From Bacteroidota bacterium (GTDB lineage: Bacteria > Bacteroidota > Rhodothermia > Rhodothermales > Bin80), in NCBI GenBank assembly GCA_028873925.1, contig JAPPNA010000061.1, forward strand, positions 1 through 33,511: a DNA stretch of 33,511 bases, given 5' to 3'. Shown here piece by piece: positions 1 through 6,124 of the stretch (position 1 is the first letter of the stretch; each line of letters starts with the position of its first letter). A program made the position numbers and the translations under genes. The notes beneath the pieces were generated by a model. That model was not told the DNA's origin, searched no databases, and saw nothing but the letters and a program-made list of their open reading frames with translations.

Positions 1-247
1 TGATCCGATGCCGCCTCAGAAGGTCAGGGCGATGCCGTGGTGAATAAAATGGGTCTGATGGTCTCAGTAGGCGGAGCGGGCCATTTTCCATGAAATTGAC
101 GAAGGACAGGACACTTTGACCAGCAGGTCAGGTGATCCGGACGTGAAATGCTTCGGGCGACCTGGCATCAAGCGGAACCGGCGTGGATCCAAACTCAGAT
201 TCTTCGGTAATACTGCTTTCCTTGGACATGTCCGTTCCCACGCGGTG
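1..247. other. Left edge, no assignable gene
   Basis: No complete gene is visible before the S41 protease. One plus-strand frame is open from the left edge to a TGA at 91-93 and could be the last 29 codons of an upstream gene, but its sequence is not recognisable. The S41 frame extends open back to a TTG at 116, but the added 44 residues are Arg-rich and unlike a family N-terminus, so I treat them as non-coding leader. No convincing promoter was found here. Confidence 0.4.
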
Positions 248-1888
248 ATGAATTTACGTACGAAGATTTCGGTGGCCATCCTGGCAGCAGTTACCGGCGC
301 TTTACTGGGTATGCAGCTGGAGTCGGTATTTGGGGATGACACCAAGGAGGCGCTAAAGAAGCTGGAGCACGCCTTCCTGATCATTAATGAAAGGTATGTG
401 GAGGAAGTGGATTCCGCCGAATTGGTGGAGCATGCACTGGATGGGATGCTGGAGGAACTGGATCCGCATTCCATCTACATTGATGCGGAGAGCATGCGTC
501 GTGTGGAGGAGGACTTCAGCGGCGCATTTGAGGGGATCGGAATCTCGTACGAATTTGTGGAGGGGCCTGATGGTGAGGACACCCTGACGGTACTGAGCGT
601 GATTCCCGGAGGTCCGAGCGAGGCGGTCGGCCTTATGTCGGCTGACCGGATCATTGAGATTGATCAGCAGAGTGCGATCGGATTTGAGAGCCTGGACGTT
701 CAGCGCACGCTGAAGGGGCCGCGGGGGACAAAGGTGAATATTGTGGTGGTCCGCCCGGGATACAATGAGCCGATACCCTTTACGATAACCAGGGATCGCA
801 TCCCGCTCTACTCGGTGGATGTCGCCTATATGCCCGATGAGGTGACCGGGTTCATCAAGGTGTCGCGATTTGCCCGAACGACCTACCAGGAATTCATCGC
901 GGCGGTCGGCCGATTGAAGGAGCAGGGCATGGAGCGCCTGGTACTGGATTTGCGCGGCAATTCGGGCGGCTACATGGACATGGCAGTGCGTATGGCAGAC
1001 GAATTCCTGCCCACCGATGAGCTGATTGTGTCGCAGCAGGGACGTACGCGCGGCACCAATCGGGCATTCATGGGCTCTCAGGGTGGAGTACTGGAGCACG
1101 AGCCGGTCATCGTGCTGGTTGACGCAGCGAGTGCATCGGCTAGTGAAATCGTCGCAGGAGCCCTGCAGGATCATGACCGCGGACTGATCGTGGGTCAGCA
1201 GACTTTCGGTAAGGGGCTGGTGCAGCAGCAGTATTCCCTGCCGGATGGCAGTGCGCTGCGGCTTACGATTTCGCACTTCTATACGCCCTCGGGGAGGCTG
1301 ATTCAGACCCACTATGACGATGGTAATCGCGAGGAATACCTGGAGTACAAGTACCGGGCACTGCAGGAGACCGCGCTATTGAATGCGGAGGAGATCATTG
1401 AGCGCGTGCCGGATTCGCTGCGATACAAGACGGCGGGCGGACGTACGGTCATCGGAGGCGGAGGGATCCTGCCGGATTTCATCGTGCCGGTGGACACGGC
1501 ATCCGCATTGCTGCGTGAAGTGTTCCGGCGCAATCTGACCAACACCTTTGCCCGGAGCTGGTATGACCGGGAAAGTCAGGCGCTGCGTGACGTGTGGGGT
1601 GAGCGCCGGACGGCGTTTATTGATGGCTTTGAGGTTTCCAATGAAGTCTTCGCGGAGTTTCTGGACTATGCGCGCGAACGCGGTGTACCGCTGGGTGAAG
1701 GCCAGGAGGAATTCGGCGCAGCCGAGGTCGCGGCGGACCGGACGTTCCTTGAAGCCCGCATCAAGGCGCGCCTGGCCGTGCGCCTGTTTGATCTGGATGC
1801 GTTTTTCCCGGTGATTCACACGGAAGACCGAATCCTTAAGGAGGCCATGACGCTTTGGGAGCCTGCCGAAACGCTGGCCAGTCGGTGA
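248..1888 (+). CDS. S41 family C-terminal processing peptidase (CtpA-type)
   Basis: Serine endopeptidase of the S41/CtpA family, which acts in the periplasm on C-terminal ends of exported proteins. From the ATG at 248 it is 546 residues. A hydrophobic segment at about 7-23 is an uncleaved signal or membrane anchor. A PDZ domain at about 93-180 would recognise the substrate tail, and the protease core follows. The Ser-Lys dyad is visible as S297 in ASASASE and K322 in TFGKGLVQ. The C-terminal 150 or so residues are a poorly conserved helical extension. The ATG at 248 is preferred over the TTG at 116 because it starts directly at the signal anchor; no Shine-Dalgarno sequence is evident. It stands alone before the ExbB operon. 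The family call is secure; the natural substrate is unknown. Confidence 0.93.
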   Translation: MNLRTKISVAILAAVTGALLGMQLESVFGDDTKEALKKLEHAFLIINERYVEEVDSAELVEHALDGMLEELDPHSIYIDAESMRRVEEDFSGAFEGIGISYEFVEGPDGEDTLTVLSVIPGGPSEAVGLMSADRIIEIDQQSAIGFESLDVQRTLKGPRGTKVNIVVVRPGYNEPIPFTITRDRIPLYSVDVAYMPDEVTGFIKVSRFARTTYQEFIAAVGRLKEQGMERLVLDLRGNSGGYMDMAVRMADEFLPTDELIVSQQGRTRGTNRAFMGSQGGVLEHEPVIVLVDAASASASEIVAGALQDHDRGLIVGQQTFGKGLVQQQYSLPDGSALRLTISHFYTPSGRLIQTHYDDGNREEYLEYKYRALQETALLNAEEIIERVPDSLRYKTAGGRTVIGGGGILPDFIVPVDTASALLREVFRRNLTNTFARSWYDRESQALRDVWGERRTAFIDGFEVSNEVFAEFLDYARERGVPLGEGQEEFGAAEVAADRTFLEARIKARLAVRLFDLDAFFPVIHTEDRILKEAMTLWEPAETLASR

Positions 1889-1915
1889 CGCGCGCGATTT
1901 TTTTTCGGATCAGTA

Positions 1916-1944
1916 TTGACAATTCCACAGAGATTGGATAAAAT
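1916..1944 (+). promoter_or_regulatory. Sigma70-like promoter upstream of exbB
   Basis: TTGACA at 1916-1921 and TAAAAT at 1939-1944 are separated by 17 bases, a near-consensus housekeeping sigma70 promoter in the gap between the S41 gene and exbB. Bacteroidota sigma factors usually prefer another -7 box, so use in this organism is inferred, not shown. Confidence 0.45.
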
Positions 1945-1976
1945 TATCGGGGTTGTGCGGCTGCGGCGATTTCTTG

Positions 1977-2008
1977 TTGCCCATTTGGTCGTGCGGTCCG
2001 TATCTTTG
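1977..2008 (+). promoter_or_regulatory. Bacteroidota-type promoter upstream of exbB
   Basis: TATCTTTG at 2001-2008 matches the Bacteroidota -7 consensus TAnnTTTG exactly. A TTG at 1977-1979, 21 bases upstream, could serve as the -33 element. Transcription would begin near 2015, about 45 bases before the exbB ATG. The match is direct; activity is inferred. Confidence 0.5.
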
Positions 2009-2061
2009 GACGGATGCAATTTTTCCGTTGGTTCTAACCGAAACTCAAAAATCAGGAGTAG

Positions 2062-2745
2062 ATGAAGCTTTTAGGGAACGTCTCACTTGTCGCGCAGGAT
2101 GCCGCCGCCGATGGCGAGGGGGTCATCAACATGCTGGTGAGCTATTTCAATCAGGGGGGCGACTTTATGTGGCCTGTCCTCATCATTCTCATAATCGGCC
2201 TGGCCATCGCCTTTGAGCGCGTGATACAACTGGTCCTGGCTGATGTTAACACCCGCAAGTTCATCGTCAGCGTGAAGAAGGCGTTGGACGAGGGGGGCGT
2301 ATCGGCGGCAGAGGCGATTTGCGCGGAAACGCGCGGCCCGGTAGCGTCGGTCTTCCAGGCCGGGTTGCTGCGTGCCAACGAGGGTATTGACGCGGTGGAG
2401 AAAGCCGTGGTCGCCTACGGCTCAATTGAGATGAGCTTTCTGGAGCGAGGGCTGGTGTGGCTATCGCTCTTTATCGCACTGGCTCCGATGTTCGGCTTCC
2501 TGGGCACGGTTATCGGGATGGTAGAGGCCTTTGATGCCATTGAGGCGGCGGGTGACATTTCGCCGAGCCTTGTAGCCCGAGGCATCAAGATCGCGCTGCT
2601 GACCACGGTGTTCGGCCTGATCGTAGCCATTATTCTCCAATTCTTCTACAACTACGCGGTCTCCAAAATCGACCGAATCGTAGTTGAGATGGAGGAAGCC
2701 TCGATTGAGCTCATTGACTCGCTGGTCATCATGGACTCCGCGTAG
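2062..2745 (+). CDS. exbB: MotA/TolQ/ExbB proton channel family protein
   Basis: Inner-membrane proton-channel subunit of an ExbBD/TolQR-type energy transducer that couples the proton motive force to work at the outer membrane. It has 227 residues and three predicted membrane spans at about 35-55, 133-155 and 175-197, with the large cytoplasmic loop between the first two, as in ExbB. The segment LAPMFGFLGTVIGMVEAF in span 2 is the family signature. The ATG at 2062 is preceded by AGGAG at 2054-2058, one of the few clear ribosome binding sites in the window. It heads a four-gene operon with a small membrane protein and two ExbD homologues. Without a TonB or TolA homologue nearby, ExbB and TolQ roles cannot be separated. 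Confidence 0.92.
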   Translation: MKLLGNVSLVAQDAAADGEGVINMLVSYFNQGGDFMWPVLIILIIGLAIAFERVIQLVLADVNTRKFIVSVKKALDEGGVSAAEAICAETRGPVASVFQAGLLRANEGIDAVEKAVVAYGSIEMSFLERGLVWLSLFIALAPMFGFLGTVIGMVEAFDAIEAAGDISPSLVARGIKIALLTTVFGLIVAIILQFFYNYAVSKIDRIVVEMEEASIELIDSLVIMDSA

Positions 2746-2767
2746 TCCGCAAACCCCAAACAGAATC

Positions 2768-3031
2768 ATGATTAACGTTGCGATATACATTGTGATGGGG
2801 CTGATCGGGTGTGGACTGCTGGCCATGCTGGTATCCGGCGTGCGCAGCCTCATCTTCGGCAAGGTGTCCATGATGGCGATGGGCATCATGGCCGTGCCGT
2901 TCGTGATCCTTATTGTGCTGGGATTAGCTATGGATTCCTGGGCTGAGGCAGGCATTATGACGATCATGATCTCGGTCGGCCTGACGATGCTGGGCCTGCT
3001 GGTCTCCGGCGTAAAGGGGATTTTCTCGTAA
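2768..3031 (+). CDS. Small two-span membrane protein in the exbB-exbD operon
   Basis: An 87-residue hydrophobic protein of no family I recognise, lying between exbB (22-base gap) and the first exbD (18-base gap). Two or three membrane segments are visible at about residues 3-22, 32-53 and 60-82, with almost no soluble part. The frame stays open upstream to 2684, but that part overlaps exbB; the ATG at 2768 fits the gap and begins directly with the first hydrophobic stretch. Its place in the operon suggests an accessory subunit or assembly factor of the channel. That is inference from position only. Confidence 0.7.
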   Translation: MINVAIYIVMGLIGCGLLAMLVSGVRSLIFGKVSMMAMGIMAVPFVILIVLGLAMDSWAEAGIMTIMISVGLTMLGLLVSGVKGIFS

Positions 3032-3049
3032 ATAACAGACGGTGATACC

Positions 3050-3610
3050 ATGGGAGTGCTTGCTAAGAGGAAAAAACGGGACGGTGCGGAGATTCCGACC
3101 TCCTCTATGGCTGACATCGCTTTTCTGCTGCTGATATTTTTCCTGGTGACGACCACGATTGATGTGGACACGGGGATCGGCATGACGCTGCCTCCAAAGC
3201 TGGACGAAAACGTTGAGCCGCCGCCGGTTCGGGAGCGCAATATTCTCAAGATCCTCATCAATGAGCAGGGGCAGGTGCTGCTGGAGGATCTGCCTTCGAG
3301 CGTAGCCCAGATCAGGGGCGAGGTGCTGACCCATGTGCGGAATATGGGGCGGGACCTTCGGTATTCCGAGTCCCCGGACAAAGCGGTGGTGTCGATCAAG
3401 ACGGACCGCCAGACCCCCTATAACATGTACATCCAGACCTTGGATGAGGTGTGGATGGCGTACTTTGAGATCTGGGACAACGAGGCACGCAGCCTGGGGT
3501 TTCTGAACTATCAGGAATACCGCAGCAGTCTTGATGATCCCAAGGCAAATGAGATCCGTGAGCAGTGGCCGGCCCAGGTGTCTCTTGCAGAGCCGGATCC
3601 TGGTGCCTGA
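3050..3610 (+). CDS. exbD: ExbD/TolR family biopolymer transport protein (first copy)
   Basis: ExbD/TolR-type partner of the ExbB channel: a short basic cytoplasmic N-terminus, one membrane span and a periplasmic domain. It has 186 residues. The span is at about 21-37 and carries the conserved proton-path aspartate at residue 22 (SMADIAFLLLIFF). The periplasmic part (about 40-186) is longer than in typical ExbD (about 140 residues), with an acidic C-terminal extension of about 45 residues. It lies 18 bases after the small membrane gene and 21 bases before a second exbD. Two different ExbD copies may form a heterodimer in the ExbB pore; that is inference. Confidence 0.9.
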   Translation: MGVLAKRKKRDGAEIPTSSMADIAFLLLIFFLVTTTIDVDTGIGMTLPPKLDENVEPPPVRERNILKILINEQGQVLLEDLPSSVAQIRGEVLTHVRNMGRDLRYSESPDKAVVSIKTDRQTPYNMYIQTLDEVWMAYFEIWDNEARSLGFLNYQEYRSSLDDPKANEIREQWPAQVSLAEPDPGA

Positions 3611-3631
3611 ACACGTACAAAATCCAGATCA

Positions 3632-4084
3632 ATGGCCCACTTTACCAAGAAATCCAAGGCTAAGCCTCAGATCTCAACGGCCTCGCTGCCGGACATCATT
3701 TTCATGCTGCTGATCTTCTTCATGGTTACGACGGTGCTTCGTGAGCAGGAAGTTCAGGTGCGGGCGGTGCTGCCTATGGCGGAGGCGCTTACCAAGATTG
3801 AACAGAAGCGGTATGTATCGTATGTCTATACCGGTCCGGAGAAGTTGCGCGGCAACCGGTTTGGGGATATCAAGGTGCAGATTGACGATGCCATCATTGA
3901 TGACCTCACCAACATCCGTACCATTATGTACAGCAAACTGGTCGCAGAGCCCCGTCTGATTGTGTCGATGCGCATTGACGAGGAGTCCGACATGGGGGTA
4001 CTCACGGATGTGCAGAGCGAATTGCGGGATGCGGGGGCGCTGCGAATCAACTATTCGTCCAGGCGGGACATTACCGGCCTGTAG
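3632..4084 (+). CDS. exbD: ExbD/TolR family biopolymer transport protein (second copy)
   Basis: Second ExbD/TolR homologue of the operon, 150 residues. A basic N-terminus is followed by a membrane span at about 20-36 with the conserved aspartate at residue 21 (SLPDIIFMLLIFFMV) and a periplasmic domain that ends with a recognisable ExbD-like beta strand and helix (VSMRIDEE...ALRINYSS). It is the last gene of the ExbB operon; a strong hairpin begins 23 bases after its stop. It is clearly divergent from the first copy in the periplasmic domain, so it is not a recent duplicate. Confidence 0.9.
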   Translation: MAHFTKKSKAKPQISTASLPDIIFMLLIFFMVTTVLREQEVQVRAVLPMAEALTKIEQKRYVSYVYTGPEKLRGNRFGDIKVQIDDAIIDDLTNIRTIMYSKLVAEPRLIVSMRIDEESDMGVLTDVQSELRDAGALRINYSSRRDITGL

Positions 4085-4107
4085 GCCGGGGGTCCCGCCC
4101 AACCGCA

Positions 4108-4151
4108 GGAAAAGCTCTGCCCCGGTTCCGGGCAGGGCTTTTCCGGTTTTT
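4108..4151 (+). terminator. Intrinsic terminator after exbD, abutting the icd start
   Basis: A 15-base stem (4108-4122 with 4130-4144, a single G-U pair) closes a 7-base loop and is followed by GG and five Ts ending at 4151. Flanking AACC and GGTT could extend the stem. It terminates the ExbB operon. Unusually, the T-run ends only 7 bases before the ATG of the next gene at 4159. Confidence 0.85.
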
Positions 4152-4158
4152 GCAATTC

Positions 4159-5202
4159 ATGAGCCGGTACACCGTGACCCTGCTTCCCGGTGATGGCATC
4201 GGGCCGGAGGTGACTGACGCAGTCTGCACGGTGCTTCGTGCGGCCGAAGTACCCATTGAATGGGAGCGGTTTGACTCGGTGGGGCATGCAGGCATGGAGG
4301 CTCACGGTACGCCGCTGCCTGAAGCGGTGCTGGAATCCATACGCCGCAATCGGGTGGCACTAAAGGGTCCCGTCACGACACCGCTGGTGGAGGGGTTCAG
4401 GAGTGTGAATGTGTCGCTGCGTCAGAAACTGGATCTGTATGCGAACGTCCGGCCCTGCCGGAACCTTCCCGGCGTGGAGACACGATTTGAGGAGGTGGAT
4501 CTGGTCATTTTCCGTGAAAACACAGAGGGCCTTTATTCGGGCATTGAGACCTACGACGAGAGATTGCAGATAGCCGATTCCATAGCCCGCATAACCCGGC
4601 GCGGATCTCAGCGTATCCTGCGCTTTGCCTTTGAGTGGGCCCGCGCCAACGGGCGTCAGCGCATGACCGCGGTGCACAAGGCGAATGTGGTAAAGATTTC
4701 CACCGGGCTTTTTCTGCAGGAGGCCATCGCCATGGCACCTGAATATCCGGAAATAGAGTTTGACCATCGGATCGTGGATAACATGGCGATGCAGCTGGTC
4801 ATGCGGCCCGAGGAATTTGACTGTGTCGTAACGACGAATCTGTTCGGGGACATTCTCAGTGACCTATGCGCGGGTCTGGTCGGCGGTTTGGGGTTGGTGC
4901 CGGGTGCCAATATTGGTGATGATGCGGCGGTTTTTGAGGCCGTGCACGGCAGTGCGCCGGACATTGCCGGGCATAAGAAGGCTAATCCCACCGCGCTGAT
5001 CCGAACGGCAATCCTGATGCTGCGGCACTTGGGCGAATCCGCGGCCGCTGGTGCCGTTGAATCTGCGCTGTTGCAACTGTACCGGGAGGGTCGCTGGCTG
5101 ACACGCGATGTGGGCGGCAGCTGTTCCACCGGTGAGTTTGCCTTGCGACTGGCCGAACGCGTGCAAAACGTGAGCCATGCTATTGATCGCACTGGATCAT
5201 GA
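4159..5202 (+). CDS. icd: NAD-dependent isocitrate dehydrogenase (IDH/IMDH family)
   Basis: Beta-decarboxylating dehydrogenase, most like NAD-dependent isocitrate dehydrogenase of the TCA cycle (isocitrate to 2-oxoglutarate). It has 347 residues. The N-terminal LLPGDGIGPEV, the isocitrate-binding S86 in VNVSLRQ, arginines at 98 and 101, the ENTEGLYSG loop (120-128), K174 in AVHKANVVK and metal-binding aspartates 231 and 235 (FGDILSD) are all present. The cofactor loop HGSAPDIAG followed by ANPTALI is of the NAD type rather than the NADP type. The ATG at 4159 is used because the conserved N-terminal strand starts four residues later; an upstream in-frame TTG at 4150 lies in the terminator. Isopropylmalate or homoisocitrate dehydrogenase is less likely given the S-containing VNVSLRQ motif. 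It overlaps the next gene by 4 bases. Confidence 0.9.
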   Translation: MSRYTVTLLPGDGIGPEVTDAVCTVLRAAEVPIEWERFDSVGHAGMEAHGTPLPEAVLESIRRNRVALKGPVTTPLVEGFRSVNVSLRQKLDLYANVRPCRNLPGVETRFEEVDLVIFRENTEGLYSGIETYDERLQIADSIARITRRGSQRILRFAFEWARANGRQRMTAVHKANVVKISTGLFLQEAIAMAPEYPEIEFDHRIVDNMAMQLVMRPEEFDCVVTTNLFGDILSDLCAGLVGGLGLVPGANIGDDAAVFEAVHGSAPDIAGHKKANPTALIRTAILMLRHLGESAAAGAVESALLQLYREGRWLTRDVGGSCSTGEFALRLAERVQNVSHAIDRTGS

Positions 5203-5609
5203 TTCAACGAATTCAGACCGTATATCTGGCTGTGGCGGCGATAGCACTGGCCATATTGCTATTCAGTGACGCTGTCCATGGCAGCGGCCCGCCGGCCCGT
5301 TGGGGCACACTGCTGCTCGGTATTCCGGCATGGGGCGGGGCCGTAGCGGCCATATTCATGTATAAGGACCGACACCGGCAGCGCCGCCTGATCGTCGCTG
5401 TGCAGGTAAGCACGATTCTGGCGGTGGTTGTGCTGTATGCCTCACTGTTTATACAGGGCGCGCTTTCTGTGCGAACCATGGCGGGGGTGGATGTGATGCG
5501 TCTGGTGGAACTGATGCTACCTTTGGCAGCCTACTTGTGCCTGCTGTTGGCCCGGCGGGGCGTAACCCGGGACATCAGGCTGGTGGAGTCCATGGATCGC
5601 ATCCGATAG
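5199..5609 (+). CDS. DUF4293 family membrane protein
   Basis: Membrane protein of 136 residues that fits the DUF4293 family, found essentially in Bacteroidota and relatives. The diagnostic N-terminus MIQRIQTVYL and the C-terminal LLARRGVTRDIRLVESMDRI are both present. Four hydrophobic segments are visible at about 7-24, 37-55, 67-86 and 96-118. Its ATG overlaps the isocitrate dehydrogenase stop (ATGA), so the two are probably translationally coupled. The biochemical function is unknown for the family. Confidence 0.85.
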   Translation: MIQRIQTVYLAVAAIALAILLFSDAVHGSGPPARWGTLLLGIPAWGGAVAAIFMYKDRHRQRRLIVAVQVSTILAVVVLYASLFIQGALSVRTMAGVDVMRLVELMLPLAAYLCLLLARRGVTRDIRLVESMDRIR

Positions 5610-6124
5610 GTCGCCAGGACCCGGCCGCCCATGCAAGCCATCGGGCCGAGTCCGCGTGTGGTTCACGGCTGGCCGGCGCGGGCTGAGACAAGGATTCCCG
5701 CAGCTCTTCCAACATCCCGGAGGGCTGATTCACCGGCGAAGTGCCATGCATTTTGTGCAGCAGGTTATGTTCTATGCGCAACTCCGTGTGGATCCAGCGG
5801 TTTCCGAACCATGGCTTACGCTCGTGATAACGCCATTACCAGGAGCGGCGCCAACCAAGGCAGATCCAGACCGCGGATTAGTGCCGGGATGGGTCTGCGG
5901 TGCACTAAGGGTGCGTATCCAAGTAGAGGTATGCTCATGATTGCGCTTCATAATTCGCGCGGGAACGTACGGTTCTGTGAGCGCTCGGGGGTGAGCTTTC
6001 CCCCGGGCGACTCGATGCTAAGACCGCTAAATGCTCGTGATCTAGCTGAAGTCCAAATGAAAAAGTTAGGACAGGTTAGTCCCAGATCCGGTTACCATTG
6101 GAGATTTCGGTGGTTGATGCCTGT
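5610..6124. other. 515-base gap between convergent genes with a mobile-element relic
   Basis: No credible gene lies between DUF4293 and the end of the LRR protease. Several open frames exist but resemble no protein and are Arg/Cys/Pro-rich as expected from GC-rich non-coding DNA. The only recognisable object is a group II intron 3' end at 5926-6016. The rest (5610-5925 and 6017-6124) may be decayed intron or other mobile DNA; I see nothing else in it. Confidence 0.6.
5926..6016 (+). mobile_element. Relic of a group II intron 3' end (domains V-VI)
   Basis: ACGTACGGTTCTG at 5965-5977 is the typical 3' strand of group II intron domain V. GAGGTATG at 5926-5933 could be its 5' strand with two Cs lost (consensus GAGCCGTATG). 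A 10-base stem follows (5982-5991 with 6000-6009), extended outside by GAG/CTC with a single unpaired adenosine at 6010. That A sits 6 bases before a terminal AT at 6016, matching the branch-point bulge and AY 3' end of domain VI. The enlarged domain V loop and the absence of a reverse transcriptase ORF show that this is a dead remnant. Confidence 0.55.

Noticed and set aside
116-247. Extension of the S41 protease frame to a TTG at 116
   Set aside because: The 44 added residues are Arg/Gly-rich and precede the signal anchor, which would then be internal; no ribosome binding site supports it.
353-1312. 319-codon minus-strand open frame
   Set aside because: Antisense to the S41 protease core; no motif and a His/Arg/Gln-rich composition.
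1870-1910. Terminator after the S41 gene
   Set aside because: A run of eight Ts is present at about 1898-1905, but no stable stem lies directly before it.
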